In this document: positions 45,701 through 58,088 of the stretch, piece by piece | Layout: each line of letters begins with the position of its first letter | How positions within the stretch are numbered: position 1 is the first letter of the stretch | NCBI GenBank assembly: GCA_015491865.1 | Contig: WFVD01000031.1 | Coordinates: 1-64,000 of the forward strand | DNA: 64,000 bases | DNA from: Gammaproteobacteria bacterium | Lineage (GTDB): Bacteria > Pseudomonadota > Gammaproteobacteria > SZUA-140 | Reading direction: 5' to 3' | Translations under genes and position numbers: made by a program | The notes under the pieces: generated by a model | What the model saw: only the letters and a program-made list of their open reading frames with translations | Told to the model about the DNA's origin: nothing | The model's database searches: none

Positions 45701-46238
45701 TTTTATCACCTGCCGCATTGCTGAATTGCGCCCCAATAAAACGGTCTCGGTGGCGGGGCTGGTAACATCGATCAACACCCGAAATGACCGACGCGGTGAA
45801 AAGATTGCGTTTGTGACCCTCGATGATCGCACCGGTCGGGTTGAGGTAGCCGCCTTTTCCGACGCCTATAGCCGTTACCGTGATCTATTGACCAAAGAGC
45901 GGCTGGTGATCGTCAGTGGTGAGGTGAGTGAGTCAGACTTTTCGGGCGGTTTCAGAATGAGTGCGGAGTCGATCTACGATATCGACCAGGCACGCGCACG
46001 CTATGCACGCAGCCTGGAGATTGATATCGATGAACAGCGCGCGGGTAACGGCTTTATCAACTCGTTAAGTGACGCATTGCAGCCGTTTCGAGAGGGGCGC
46101 TGTCCGGTGAGGGTCAACTATCGCCGTAAAGATGCTACAGCATGTATGGCGCTAGGCGATGAGTGGAAAGTGCGCCCGACCGATGAGTTACTGCAGCGTC
46201 TGCGCGAGATTGCAGATAAAGTGCGCGTACTTTACTAA
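42786..46238 (+). CDS. dnaE: DNA polymerase III alpha subunit
   Basis: Replicative polymerase of 1150 residues, close to the 1160 of E. coli. The PHP domain opens [15 protein letters not shown]. The catalytic region has [23 protein letters not shown] and [19 protein letters not shown] with the active-site aspartates. [16 protein letters not shown] and the finger motif HAGGVVIAP follow. A helix-hairpin-helix and OB-fold region ([22 protein letters not shown]) and the tau-binding tail complete it. No frameshift seen. The gap to accA (121 bp) carries mutually exclusive short hairpins (AGGGGT/ACCCCT and AAAGGGA/TCCCTTT, 46280-46320). Confidence 0.98.
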   Translation: [1150 protein letters not shown]

Positions 46239-46359
46239 AGGCTGCTTTTAGACCCTGGAGGGCAGGACGAAGTGTCTGTAGGGGTTAGAAAAGGGATTGT
46301 ATTTTCACCCCTCTCCCTTTACCCTTTATCTCTTTACCTACAAAATTAACTAATTAAAT

Positions 46360-47319
46360 ATGAATCTGAATTATCTTGAATTTGAGCAGCCAATCGCCGA
46401 AATGGAGGCGAAGATCGAAGAGCTGCGTAATGTAGGTAGTGACAACGATATCAACATTAGTGAAGAGCTCGCACGTCTTGAGGAGAAATGCACCTCAATG
46501 ACAGAGTCGATCTTCTCCAAGTTAACTCCGTGGCAGGTTTCCCAGCTGGCGCGTCACCCACTGCGCCCCTATACGCTTGATTACATCGAGCATATGTTTT
46601 CTGATTTCGAAGAGCTTCATGGTGACCGCATGTTTGCCGATGATGCAGCGATTGTTGGGGGCGTTGCCCGCCTTGATGGCCGCCCGGTGATGGTGATCGG
46701 TCATCAAAAAGGGCGCGATACCAAAGAGAAGGTGCGACGCAATTTCGGCATGCCGCGCCCGGAAGGGTACCGCAAGGCGCAGCGGTTGATGGAGATGGCA
46801 GAACGATTCAAGATGCCGGTGCTGACGTTTATCGATACACCTGGTGCGTACCCCGGGGTCGATGCCGAAGAGCGCGGTCAGAGCGAGGCGATTGCGCGAA
46901 ACCTTCGCGTAATGTCAGACCTGAAGACGCCGATTATCTGCACCGTGATCGGTGAGGGCGGCTCGGGTGGTGCGCTTGCTGTTGGGGTGGGGGATCAGGT
47001 CTCAATGTTGCAATACAGCACTTACTCTGTGATCTCGCCGGAAGGGTGCGCTTCTATTTTGTGGAAGAGCGCCGACAAAGCGGAGGAGGCCGCAGCTGCG
47101 ATGGGGATTACCTCTAATCGTTTGAAGGAGTTAGGGTTGATTGATGAAGTGATTGATGAGCCTCTTGGGGCCGCCCACCGCAACCTTGAAATGATGGCTT
47201 ACACCCTTAAACTGTCGATCAAAAAGGCCCTGGCTGAATTTGATGAGATGGAGCTGGAGCAGTTAATTGAGCGCCGCTACCAGCGTCTGATGGGGTACGG
47301 TAACTTCAAAAGCGAGTGA
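46360..47319 (+). CDS. accA: Acetyl-CoA carboxylase carboxyltransferase subunit alpha
   Basis: Protein of 319 residues, the same length as the E. coli enzyme. The N-terminal helical segment [20 protein letters not shown] is typical. The crotonase-like core includes [25 protein letters not shown] and [17 protein letters not shown], the oxyanion-hole glycines. With AccD it transfers the carboxyl group to acetyl-CoA in the first step of fatty acid synthesis. tilS starts 9 bp downstream, the standard dnaE-accA-tilS order. Confidence 0.97.
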   Translation: MNLNYLEFEQPIAEMEAKIEELRNVGSDNDINISEELARLEEKCTSMTESIFSKLTPWQVSQLARHPLRPYTLDYIEHMFSDFEELHGDRMFADDAAIVGGVARLDGRPVMVIGHQKGRDTKEKVRRNFGMPRPEGYRKAQRLMEMAERFKMPVLTFIDTPGAYPGVDAEERGQSEAIARNLRVMSDLKTPIICTVIGEGGSGGALAVGVGDQVSMLQYSTYSVISPEGCASILWKSADKAEEAAAAMGITSNRLKELGLIDEVIDEPLGAAHRNLEMMAYTLKLSIKKALAEFDEMELEQLIERRYQRLMGYGNFKSE

Positions 47320-47328
47320 CCGCCTGAG

Positions 47329-48702
47329 ATGGTAAACGCCGCTGCGCCTCTGCTGTTGCAACAGTTGAGGGCTGAGCTGGAGGCGATCCCTGCCAACCGT
47401 TACTGGGTAGCCTATAGCGGGGGGGTCGATTCCCATGTGTTATTGCATGCGATGGCGGCGCTTCGCCCGCAGCTGTCGGCAGCAGTCAATGCGGTTCATG
47501 TTAACCACGGCCTCAATCCTGCTGCAGGTCAGTGGGCGGCACACGTCATTTCGATTTGTGATGCGCTCAGCATTCCTTGTCATCTTTTTAATGTTGATGC
47601 CCGCCCCAGGAGAGGTGAAAGCCCAGAGGCGGCCGCCCGCAATGCCCGCTACCACCACTTTTCACAGCTGATCGAAGCGGGCGATGTGCTGCTAACCGCA
47701 CACCATCAGGAGGATCAGGCAGAGACGCTGCTGCTGCAACTGCTGCGCGGTGCTGGCCCGCACGGCCTGGCAGCGATGCCGCTGGTCGCCCCATTTTCTG
47801 CTGGCCAGCTTGCTCGTCCACTGCTCAACACGGCGCAGGCGTTAATCAATGACTATGCGCAGGAGAGATCGTTGTGCTGGATTGAAGACCCCAGTAACCA
47901 GGAGCGGGGCTTTGAGCGCAACTATCTGCGTCATGACGTGGTGCCATTGCTTAAGGCGCACTGGCCGGCTTTTTCAAAAACAGTCTCACGTGCCGCCGCG
48001 CACTGTGCTGAAGCAGCAGGGCTGCTGGATGAGCTCGCGGCCGAAGATCTGCAGCGGCTCTCAGGCGGTGCGGCAGAGCGGCCTCTCGCTGCGCGGATCT
48101 CCCTTGATGGATTGCGTCAGCTGGCACCGGAACGGCGCAGAAATATAATAAGATTTTGGATTAGGAAATGCTCATTACCTACTGTTTCAACGAAGATAAT
48201 GGACCAGATTAACGCTTCGCTCATTACCGCCCGAGATGATGCGGTGCCGCTGGTTCGGTGGCCGGGTGGTGAGCTGCGTCGCTACCGCGAAGATCTCTAT
48301 GCGATGGTGCCACTGGAACCGTTTGACCCCTCGCTGCAGTTTCGCTGGTGCTGGCAGGAGGGGGCGCTCGAGTTGCCGGCCGCCATCGGTAGCGTAGTGG
48401 CGCAGACGCATCTTGCCACAAGTGGAGATAGCAGTAGCAAGGGGTTAAGCCGAACCCAGTGCGAGCAGCAGCCGTTGAGCGTACGTTTCAGACAGGGTGG
48501 AGAGCGCTGCCGCCTGCCCGGGCGTACGCAACACCATCAGCTAAAGGGGTTGCTGCAGCAGGCGGGAGTGCCGCCGTGGCAGCGCGACCGAATTCCGCTG
48601 ATCTATCTGGGTGAGCAGCTCGCCGCAGTGGTCGGCTATTTCTACTGCGCCCCATTTCAGGCGAAAAGGGGTGAGGCGAGGGTGACATTTGCGTTGTACT
48701 AG
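47329..48702 (+). CDS. tilS: tRNA(Ile)-lysidine synthase
   Basis: Enzyme of 457 residues that converts C34 of tRNA-Ile(CAU) to lysidine. The N-terminal PP-loop ATPase motif is VAYSGGVDSHVLLHAM. HHQEDQAETLLLQLLRGAGPHGLAAM and RSLCWIEDPSNQ belong to the ATP-pyrophosphatase domain. TilS-specific C-terminal domains follow (RFRQGGERCRLPGR and LIYLGEQLAAVVGYFY). Translation follows accA closely, with only 9 bp between. The codon use from 48140 to 48200 (AAATATAATAAGATTTTGG) is more AT-rich than the neighbours but in frame. Confidence 0.95.
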   Translation: MVNAAAPLLLQQLRAELEAIPANRYWVAYSGGVDSHVLLHAMAALRPQLSAAVNAVHVNHGLNPAAGQWAAHVISICDALSIPCHLFNVDARPRRGESPEAAARNARYHHFSQLIEAGDVLLTAHHQEDQAETLLLQLLRGAGPHGLAAMPLVAPFSAGQLARPLLNTAQALINDYAQERSLCWIEDPSNQERGFERNYLRHDVVPLLKAHWPAFSKTVSRAAAHCAEAAGLLDELAAEDLQRLSGGAAERPLAARISLDGLRQLAPERRRNIIRFWIRKCSLPTVSTKIMDQINASLITARDDAVPLVRWPGGELRRYREDLYAMVPLEPFDPSLQFRWCWQEGALELPAAIGSVVAQTHLATSGDSSSKGLSRTQCEQQPLSVRFRQGGERCRLPGRTQHHQLKGLLQQAGVPPWQRDRIPLIYLGEQLAAVVGYFYCAPFQAKRGEARVTFALY

Positions 48703-48838
48703 TCGTAACTGATCAATGATTTCCATAGAGAAATTATGCGCTTGCCAATTAAAATTCGATTGAGCGCGCGTAGAAAATCTTGTAATATAACCCCCCGTCC
48801 TGTTTGTTGATTCAAATACAAACGTCTTACTATTTTAG

Positions 48839-50482
<1,644 letters not shown>

Positions 50483-50501
50483 AAGTTTTAAGTATAGAAT
50501 A

Positions 50502-50543
50502 AGGCCTTTGTACGAGCAGGAAAGAACAGTCGTGCAAAGGTCT
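50502..50543 (+). ncRNA. Strong 14-bp hairpin between pyrG and eno
   Basis: AGGCCTTTGTACGA (50502-50515) pairs with TCGTGCAAAGGTCT (50530-50543) at all 14 positions, two of them G-U. The loop is GCAGGAAAGAACAG. No run of U follows, so it is not an intrinsic terminator. The wobble pairs favour RNA pairing over a DNA palindrome. A processing site or regulatory leader of eno is plausible. Eno is itself a degradosome partner in E. coli. Confidence 0.5.
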
Positions 50544-50559
50544 CAGAAAGTAACTGTAA

Positions 50560-51873
<1,314 letters not shown>

Positions 51874-51964
51874 GAGCAAGAGCGATTCGAACAGCGTCTG
51901 GCGAGGTTGATCGATGGTGACGGCAATGAGTTTACCAGACCACTCTGATAGACTTGTGTCACCC

Positions 51965-52237
51965 ATGAAGATCATCCTCGCCATTCTTTTTTTACTGCTG
52001 GTGCTGCTGCAAATTAAACTGTGGAGTGGTGATGGTGGTATTGTCGATACGGTGCAACTGCAACGGGCGGTTGATCAACAGCGGCTGGAAAACAGTGCGC
52101 TCACGGAGCGCAACAGGGCGCTTGAGGCTGAAGTTGAAGATCTCAAAAAAGGGATCGATGCGATCGAAGAGCGTGCCCGCAGTGAACTGGGTCTGATCAA
52201 GCAGGGCGAAACCTTCTTCCAGACAGTCGATGAGTGA
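51965..52237 (+). CDS. ftsB: Cell division protein FtsB
   Basis: Small bitopic protein of 90 residues. A short cytoplasmic end and one membrane helix (about 2-19) precede a periplasmic coiled coil with heptads (about 28-70, RAVDQQRLENSALTERNRAL). The tail ARSELGLIKQGETFFQ is conserved in FtsB. It joins FtsL and FtsQ at the septum. ATG 51965 is the correct start: the upstream frame has no hydrophobic or conserved sequence. It overlaps ispD by 8 bp. Confidence 0.95.
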   Translation: MKIILAILFLLLVLLQIKLWSGDGGIVDTVQLQRAVDQQRLENSALTERNRALEAEVEDLKKGIDAIEERARSELGLIKQGETFFQTVDE

Positions 52238-52958
52238 TAAAGCACATTACTGGGGCGTGATCCCGGCTTCCGGTGTTGGCAAGCGCATGGGCAGTGAGCT
52301 GCCCAAACAGTACCTTACGCTGCATAATCAAACACTCCTCCAGCACACGATTGCACGGCTGCTATCGCACCCGAAAATCAGTGGTGTCGTGGTTGCCGTT
52401 GCTGCACACGATGACCGTTGGCGCGCTATCGAAAAAGATTATGATGGTCAGGTCATGTGGGTAACGGGCGGCGCTGAACGTTACCACTCGGTGCTCAACG
52501 CCCTGCAGGCGCTAACAGCATTTGCCTCCAGCGAGGAGTGGGTGCTGGTGCATGACGCGGCACGTCCCTGCCTGCGTACGGATGATATCGATCGCCTCAT
52601 CGAAGAGGCGAGTGGTGGTGTCGGTGGCATCCTCGCCGCGCCGGTGAGTGATACCGTGAAGCGTGCAGATAAAAATGGCGCGATCATCGATACCGTCAAC
52701 CGCGATGGGCTATGGCGGGCGTTAACACCACAGATGTTTCGTATTGGGCTGCTGATCGATGCGATCAAGCATGCGATGACGCAGGGGTTTCCCATCACCG
52801 ATGAAGCGAGTGCGGTTGAATCGCTTGGCCATGCGCCAAAGGTGGTGGCGGGACATTCCGACAATATCAAGGTCACCATCCCGCAGGATCTGGAACTGGC
52901 AAAGCTTTACCTACAGCAGCAACTATCTGCAATAATGAAACAGAAGGAGAGCTCATGA
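52230..52958 (+). CDS. ispD: 2-C-methyl-D-erythritol 4-phosphate cytidylyltransferase
   Basis: MEP-pathway isoprenoid enzyme of 242 residues. The nucleotide-binding start is [20 protein letters not shown], and [16 protein letters not shown] and TDEASAVES match the family. It overlaps ftsB by 8 bp and ispF by 4 bp (ATGA), so ftsB-ispD-ispF-truD form one coupled operon. Confidence 0.97.
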   Translation: MSDKAHYWGVIPASGVGKRMGSELPKQYLTLHNQTLLQHTIARLLSHPKISGVVVAVAAHDDRWRAIEKDYDGQVMWVTGGAERYHSVLNALQALTAFASSEEWVLVHDAARPCLRTDDIDRLIEEASGGVGGILAAPVSDTVKRADKNGAIIDTVNRDGLWRALTPQMFRIGLLIDAIKHAMTQGFPITDEASAVESLGHAPKVVAGHSDNIKVTIPQDLELAKLYLQQQLSAIMKQKESS

Positions 52959-53440
52959 GAATTGGTCACGGTTTTGATGCTCACCGCTTTACGCCGGATA
53001 AAGATGTTGTGATTATCGGCGGCGTTTCGATCCCGTTTGAGCAGGGGCTGGAGGCGCACTCTGATGGCGATGTGCTGATACATGCGCTGTGTGATGCGTT
53101 ACTCGGTGCGGCGGCGCTGGGAGATATTGGCCACCATTTTCCTGATACCGATTCCGCAAATGCCGGCATCGATAGTCGTATGCTTTTACGCCATATCGTG
53201 GGGCTGCTAAGTGAGCGAGGCTACACACTTTCCAATGCGGATGTGACAATCATCGCGCAGGTGCCGAAGATGGCGAAGCACATTCCTCTAATGCGGGAGC
53301 TGCTGGCGAAGGATCTCCAGCTCACGATTGAGCGAATCAATATCAAGGCGACCACTACCGAAAAGATGGGTTATACCGGTCGAGGTGAAGGGATCGCAAC
53401 GCACGCCGTCGTGTTGATCAATGAAAAGTCGGCAGAGTGA
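52955..53440 (+). CDS. ispF: 2-C-methyl-D-erythritol 2,4-cyclodiphosphate synthase
   Basis: MEP-pathway enzyme of 161 residues forming a trimer. The zinc ligands lie in GHGFDAHRF and the following [47 protein letters not shown] closes the family pattern. It starts at ATG 52955 inside the ispD stop and ends in a GTGA overlap with truD. Confidence 0.98.
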   Translation: MRIGHGFDAHRFTPDKDVVIIGGVSIPFEQGLEAHSDGDVLIHALCDALLGAAALGDIGHHFPDTDSANAGIDSRMLLRHIVGLLSERGYTLSNADVTIIAQVPKMAKHIPLMRELLAKDLQLTIERINIKATTTEKMGYTGRGEGIATHAVVLINEKSAE

Positions 53441-54513
53441 TTGAGCGTTCCTTTTTGCCTGACACTACCACCGCCCAGCAGAGAGAATCATTCCCGCTCG
53501 ACTGGCCACGTGCCTATGGTGAGCCTGCTTTAAGTGGCACCATCCGTACCGTCCCGGAAGACTTTCGGGTCGATGAGATCCTGGGTTTTGAGCCAGATGG
53601 TGACGGTAGCCACGCCCTTCTTAAGATTCGTAAAAAGAATATTAACACGGAGCGGGTTGCTAAACAGTTAGCTCGCTTTGCAGGTGTGCGCCAGGTCGAT
53701 GTCGGTTATGCCGGCCTGAAAGATCGTCGCGCCGTGACCACACAGTGGTTTAGTGTTGATCTGGCTGGGCGGGAGGAACCCGACTGGCAATCACTTGCCG
53801 AGGATGGTGTTGAGTTTATCGCGGTCACACGACACCGTCGTAAACTGAAACGCGGCGCCCTGCAGGGAAACTATTTCACACTGGTTATACGTGAGATTCA
53901 GGGTGAGCCCCGTTTATTTGAAGAGCGCATTGCAGAAGTTTCAGCAAATGGTGTTCCTAATTATTTTGGAGAGCAGCGCTTTGGGTTCGCTAACCTTGAA
54001 AAAGCGACGGCGATGTTTACCGGGCAGTTAAAAAGGGTACGCCGTCCAGAGAAGAGCATCTACCTCTCTGCAGCTCGTTCATGGCTCTTTAATAAGATTC
54101 TAGCAGCGCGTGTTGCGGCAGGTTCATGGAACAGGGCGATAGCGGGTGATGTGATGATGCTGGCCGGTTCGCACAGTATCTTTTCAATTGACGGAGTCGA
54201 TAATGAAATCGACCAGCGCATTCAGAAGCTGGATATTCATCCGACTGGTGCAATGTGGGGTGGCGGTGAGCTTGCTGCAACACGCGATGCTGAACTGTTA
54301 GAGACAGCAGCGGTTAAAGATGAGGTGGTTTTCTGTGCCGGCCTGAAACGTGCCGGTTTAAAGCAGCAGCGCCGTGCACTGCGTTTGATGCCAGTAGCGA
54401 TGCAATTTAATCGGACCACTTCGAACGCAATTGAGTTGCAGTTCTCACTACCCGCGGGGAGTTATGCGACAGTGGTTTTAAGAGAGCTGCTGAATTACCG
54501 CCTGCATGGCTAG
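53437..54513 (+). CDS. truD: tRNA pseudouridine(13) synthase TruD
   Basis: Enzyme of 358 residues. The catalytic Asp is in the motif [33 protein letters not shown] and the final [22 protein letters not shown] segment are TruD hallmarks. The GTG start at 53437 overlaps the ispF stop. It modifies U13 of tRNA-Glu. In E. coli surE, pcm, nlpD and rpoS follow; here the block stops, and a convergent outer-membrane gene begins 34 bp later, so the operon has been broken. Confidence 0.96.
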   Translation: MIERSFLPDTTTAQQRESFPLDWPRAYGEPALSGTIRTVPEDFRVDEILGFEPDGDGSHALLKIRKKNINTERVAKQLARFAGVRQVDVGYAGLKDRRAVTTQWFSVDLAGREEPDWQSLAEDGVEFIAVTRHRRKLKRGALQGNYFTLVIREIQGEPRLFEERIAEVSANGVPNYFGEQRFGFANLEKATAMFTGQLKRVRRPEKSIYLSAARSWLFNKILAARVAAGSWNRAIAGDVMMLAGSHSIFSIDGVDNEIDQRIQKLDIHPTGAMWGGGELAATRDAELLETAAVKDEVVFCAGLKRAGLKQQRRALRLMPVAMQFNRTTSNAIELQFSLPAGSYATVVLRELLNYRLHG

Positions 54514-54547
54514 TTAAGGGTGCTCTCAAAAAGGCGGCCTCTCTCAA

Positions 54548-55384
54548 TTATGGCAGGTCAACAACCTCATCCGACTGAGAAAACATCCAGATCAGTGCAA
54601 AGCCCAATGCGCGATAGCGCTTTGTTGAGACCAGTGGACTCTCTGCGAAGACGGCGTTGTTGAGCGTGTCAAAGCGGACGAAGAGACCAAGGCGTAGCTT
54701 GTCGGTCAGCTGTTTCCTGACCGATAATGTGCTGCGTGAACCGCTGTAGCCGCTAGTTGCACGGTATTCACCACGGTTTTCTGTGACATAGGTGGATGTT
54801 ACCTCATAAAAATAGTTGTGGTAGTCACTGTTTGCGTAGAGTGGGCCGACGGAAAGGCTCGCTTTCCAGTCGTTATATTTTGCGCTTCTGATGGTGTACT
54901 CCAGGTGGGGAGAAAAGCTCCAGCCACGCTGTTTGAAGATCCCGTTGCGGCCGACTGAGTGGGCAGAGCGAAGCGGTAGCTTGAGCCAGAACGACTGGCG
55001 CTGATGGGTGTGATGCCAGAGGTTTAGTTCGAGTGAAGGGCCTAGTTCGACCGTTGGATCCAGATCAGGCATGCCCGCACGCGGACTGTCACCATCGCTA
55101 GAGACAGGGATACCTGCCGCCATACTCAGGTCCAGTTTGATACGCTGAGATTGAAACAGGTGCCCCTGAATCCCGCTGCGATCAATATTTAACCGCTCAC
55201 TTCGATAAGTGATATAGGGGAAAGGGGTCGCATAATTACGATAAATATCTGAGCCTCGATAGTAGGGCAGGTTTAGCCCGCCAACGCCAATGCCCAGTTC
55301 CCAGCGCGGTAGCGGTTGTCCAGAGGCTGCTGGCAATGTGGTGATAATCAGTAGAATAGTTGTGGAAATATTTCTGAGATTCAC
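54548..55384 (-). CDS. MipA/OmpV family outer-membrane protein
   Basis: Protein of 278 residues with a signal peptide (1-22, ending AASG-QP). The mature part has LGIGVGGLNLPYYRGSDIYR and FPYITYRSERLNIDRSGIQGHLF, the MipA/OmpV pattern, and about twelve alternating beta strands. Family members scaffold peptidoglycan hydrolases or are taken as porin-like adhesins; the role here is unknown. It converges on truD and is divergent from the HIT gene. Confidence 0.9.
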   Translation of the reverse strand: MNLRNISTTILLIITTLPAASGQPLPRWELGIGVGGLNLPYYRGSDIYRNYATPFPYITYRSERLNIDRSGIQGHLFQSQRIKLDLSMAAGIPVSSDGDSPRAGMPDLDPTVELGPSLELNLWHHTHQRQSFWLKLPLRSAHSVGRNGIFKQRGWSFSPHLEYTIRSAKYNDWKASLSVGPLYANSDYHNYFYEVTSTYVTENRGEYRATSGYSGSRSTLSVRKQLTDKLRLGLFVRFDTLNNAVFAESPLVSTKRYRALGFALIWMFSQSDEVVDLP

Positions 55385-55502
55385 GGCGCTATACAGTTTG
55401 GCTGGTCTGGTTGTGTTAGGTAAGATGGCAGTGTATTACGTATCCGTAGCGCAATTGTACCATGGGAATGAGCAATAGAAGTCTAAGCCTGAAAGGAGTG
55501 GC

Positions 55503-55853
55503 ATGAAAATGAGTGACTGCCTGTTTTGCAAAATGGTGAGTGGTGAGATAGTGCCTGATAAGGTGTATGAAGATGATAATGTGCTGGCCTTTCGTGATTT
55601 ACACCCGCAGGCGCCACTGCATCTACTCGTGATTCCAAAGGCACATATTGCAACGCTTAATGATCTTGATGAAGATAATGCACCATTGATCGCACAGATG
55701 CACCTGGCAGCCAGGCAGATCGCTAAACAGGAAGGGGTAGCTGAAAAGGGCTACCGCACGGTGATGAACTGTAACAGCGAAGGGGGGCAGTCCGTGTACC
55801 ATATTCACCTCCATCTGCTTGCCGGGCGTAATATGCAGTGGCCGCCGGGCTGA
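55503..55853 (+). CDS. hinT: HIT-family nucleotide-binding protein
   Basis: Protein of 116 residues. The catalytic motif YHIHLHLLAG is the histidine triad (His-x-His-x-His). CLFCKMVSGEIVPDKVYEDDNVLAFRDLHPQAPLHLLVIP is the family N-terminus. Such proteins hydrolyse phosphoramidates of adenosine. ATG 55503 follows AAAGGAG at 4 bp. A second ATG at 55509 (MSDCLFCKM) is an alternative with better spacing. It converges on the GGDEF-EAL gene. Confidence 0.95.
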   Translation: MKMSDCLFCKMVSGEIVPDKVYEDDNVLAFRDLHPQAPLHLLVIPKAHIATLNDLDEDNAPLIAQMHLAARQIAKQEGVAEKGYRTVMNCNSEGGQSVYHIHLHLLAGRNMQWPPG

Positions 55854-55899
55854 TACTGGAGTGATGATTGGTGGATCTGTTACAGGAAGAGTCGCTGCC

Positions 55900-57996
55900 T
55901 CATTTTGCTCCCTGGGCGAGTAGCTGTTTGGGTCTGCCAATATAATGTCCCTGAGCATAGTCGATGCCCAGTTTTTTGAGAAGTGCCATGGTATCTTCAT
56001 CCAGTACATATTCCGCAATGGTAAATTTGCCGACAGTTTTGGCAATCTGGATCATGGACTGGACCATCGCCTGGTCTGTTTTATCGTTGGTGATGTTTTC
56101 AATGAAGTTTCCATCGATCTTGATGTAATGAATAGGCAGGTGCTTTAGGTAGTTAAATGAACTGAAGCCAGAGCCAAAGTCATCCAGCGCAAATTCACAG
56201 CCGAGCGCGATCAGTTTCTTGATAAGCAGGTTGGCCTCCGCGATATGATGTACTGCGACCTGTTCGGTTACCTCGAAGATCAGGGCGTCGGGCGGGATAT
56301 TAAAGCGTTCGATATTATCCTGTACGATCTTGACCAGGTTGACCTCCTCAAAAACATGTCCTGAAAGGTTAATCGCAAACTTGATAGTGGGCTTTGACTG
56401 GCGCTGGATAGATAGCGCTTTGAGGGCATGTTCGATCACCCAGTGGTCGATATCGACCATCAGGCCAAAGCGCTGTGCAGCCGGCAGGAATGCTGAAGGT
56501 GGGATCAGCTTGTCACCATCTCCTGGCATGCGAAGCAGCACTTCATAGATCTCTGAGTGACCGGTGTGCACATTAATGATCGGCTGATATTCGAGTATAA
56601 ACTGATCACTCTTAAGCGCCGCCTCAATGCGACGCGACCAGCCGATATCCTCCTCCATCTTGCCCGTTTCATTTTTAAGTTTTTCGTAGAAGTAGAATCG
56701 GTTGCGTCCCGCTCTTTTGGCCTCATGACAGGCAAGGTCTGCCTGAGAAAGAAACTCATCGGGAGTGTAGAGATCAGAGTCGATCATCGTGATGCCGATA
56801 CTACAACTGACCTGGAAGTTCTGGTTACTATCGATAAAGATTAACTGTTCACCCATGGTGGTGATGAGTTTGTTAGCCAGCTGAATCACTTTCTCCTGGC
56901 TGGTACTTTCAATCAGAATGGTGAACTCATCACCCCCGAAGCGACACAAGGTGTCGCACTCCCTGAGGCGGTGCCTGAGCCAGCGTGCAGCCTGCACCAG
57001 CATTCGATCCCCGGCCTCATGGCCGAGGGTATCATTAACATATTTGAAGTGGTCAAGATCAATAAAGAGCAGCGCACTGGTGCTGTTGGTGGCGGCAATC
57101 TGCTCCAGTTTTTCAGTGAAATAGTTGCGGTTATAGAGTCCGGTCAGTAAATCATGGTTGGCAAGGCGTAGCAGTGTTGCATCCCGCTCACGCAGGGCTG
57201 TGATGGTGGTGTTGAGCGCGCTGCTGATGTTGTTAATTTCACGGTGTCTGGAGGGCTGAACATAGATATCAGTATTGCCTTCGGCCAGGCTTTTAAGAGG
57301 CTTACTGAGCTGTTCAAGTGGCTTGACGGCACGCATAATGATGTTTTTACTGATGAGCAGGATGACAAGAAAGATCAGCAGAATCACAAAACTGCCAATA
57401 ACAAGATTATTGACAAGCTGTTTTTCATAAGGAGAGAAATCGAGGCCGATTTCCACATAACCGGCAAGGGTGATCTCATCAGTGGTCTCATCGGCGAGAT
57501 TAAAGTCTAGCAGGCCGTCATCGGGAATAGATTCTACCCAGATAGGCGTATAGGTTTTGATATAGGGTAAGCCATCACGCGCCTGCTCAATGATCTGGGG
57601 TTTTTGTGAAGCGGTAATATTATTCAGCAGCGCCAGCTGTGTTGAGTCGAGGCTTAAATGGTGAGTTGTGCTGTTGAGATTTGGGCGGCCTTCGCTAAAA
57701 ATCAGCGCTCCATCACGGCTGTAGTAATTAACGTACGCAATTTCAGGGAACTTTTCGATATAGTCTTCAATGTGAATAAAACGATCTGGTTCTGATCTGC
57801 CATCATAGAGCGGTGTGCCTAGTTCGTTAAGTTCCTGGGTCCAGCGAGAGGCCCATTTTTCAAGGTTATTATCGACAATCCAGCTGCTCATCAGCCACAG
57901 GCAGGAGGCTGCTGCAAGGTAGACAATGACCGCGTAGACGATATGAATGAGCAGTATATCGCCGACCAGACTGCGTTGTTTGTTGTTGGTTTTCAT
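55900..57996 (-). CDS. Membrane GGDEF-EAL cyclic-di-GMP signalling protein
   Basis: Protein of 698 residues. Two membrane helices (about 15-37 and 203-225) flank a periplasmic sensor domain. A HAMP segment (about 226-280) precedes a GGDEF domain (about 295-445) with RFGGDEFTIL intact and the inhibitory RxxD site (RECD) five residues before the motif. The EAL domain (about 460-698) has EVLLRM at the usual EAL site and keeps the other metal and catalytic residues (INLSG, FEVTEQ, LDDFGSGFSS, IKIDG, YAQGHYIGRP). Both activities are plausible, so direction cannot be told. It follows, on the same strand and 92 bp away, a substrate-binding-like lipoprotein that could be its ligand sensor. Confidence 0.92.
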   Translation of the reverse strand: MKTNNKQRSLVGDILLIHIVYAVIVYLAAASCLWLMSSWIVDNNLEKWASRWTQELNELGTPLYDGRSEPDRFIHIEDYIEKFPEIAYVNYYSRDGALIFSEGRPNLNSTTHHLSLDSTQLALLNNITASQKPQIIEQARDGLPYIKTYTPIWVESIPDDGLLDFNLADETTDEITLAGYVEIGLDFSPYEKQLVNNLVIGSFVILLIFLVILLISKNIIMRAVKPLEQLSKPLKSLAEGNTDIYVQPSRHREINNISSALNTTITALRERDATLLRLANHDLLTGLYNRNYFTEKLEQIAATNSTSALLFIDLDHFKYVNDTLGHEAGDRMLVQAARWLRHRLRECDTLCRFGGDEFTILIESTSQEKVIQLANKLITTMGEQLIFIDSNQNFQVSCSIGITMIDSDLYTPDEFLSQADLACHEAKRAGRNRFYFYEKLKNETGKMEEDIGWSRRIEAALKSDQFILEYQPIINVHTGHSEIYEVLLRMPGDGDKLIPPSAFLPAAQRFGLMVDIDHWVIEHALKALSIQRQSKPTIKFAINLSGHVFEEVNLVKIVQDNIERFNIPPDALIFEVTEQVAVHHIAEANLLIKKLIALGCEFALDDFGSGFSSFNYLKHLPIHYIKIDGNFIENITNDKTDQAMVQSMIQIAKTVGKFTIAEYVLDEDTMALLKKLGIDYAQGHYIGRPKQLLAQGAK

Positions 57997-58088
57997 CTTG
58001 TCAGCTACTGTTCATCGTGAGGAGCCACAGCCACGCGGTATGAAGGGTACTCAATGTTTACCGGGTTTCGATAACCAGAATATAGATA

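Noticed and set aside
56580..56680. EVL instead of EAL as evidence of a dead phosphodiesterase
   Set aside because: The central residue of the motif varies in active enzymes, and the remaining metal and catalytic residues are present.
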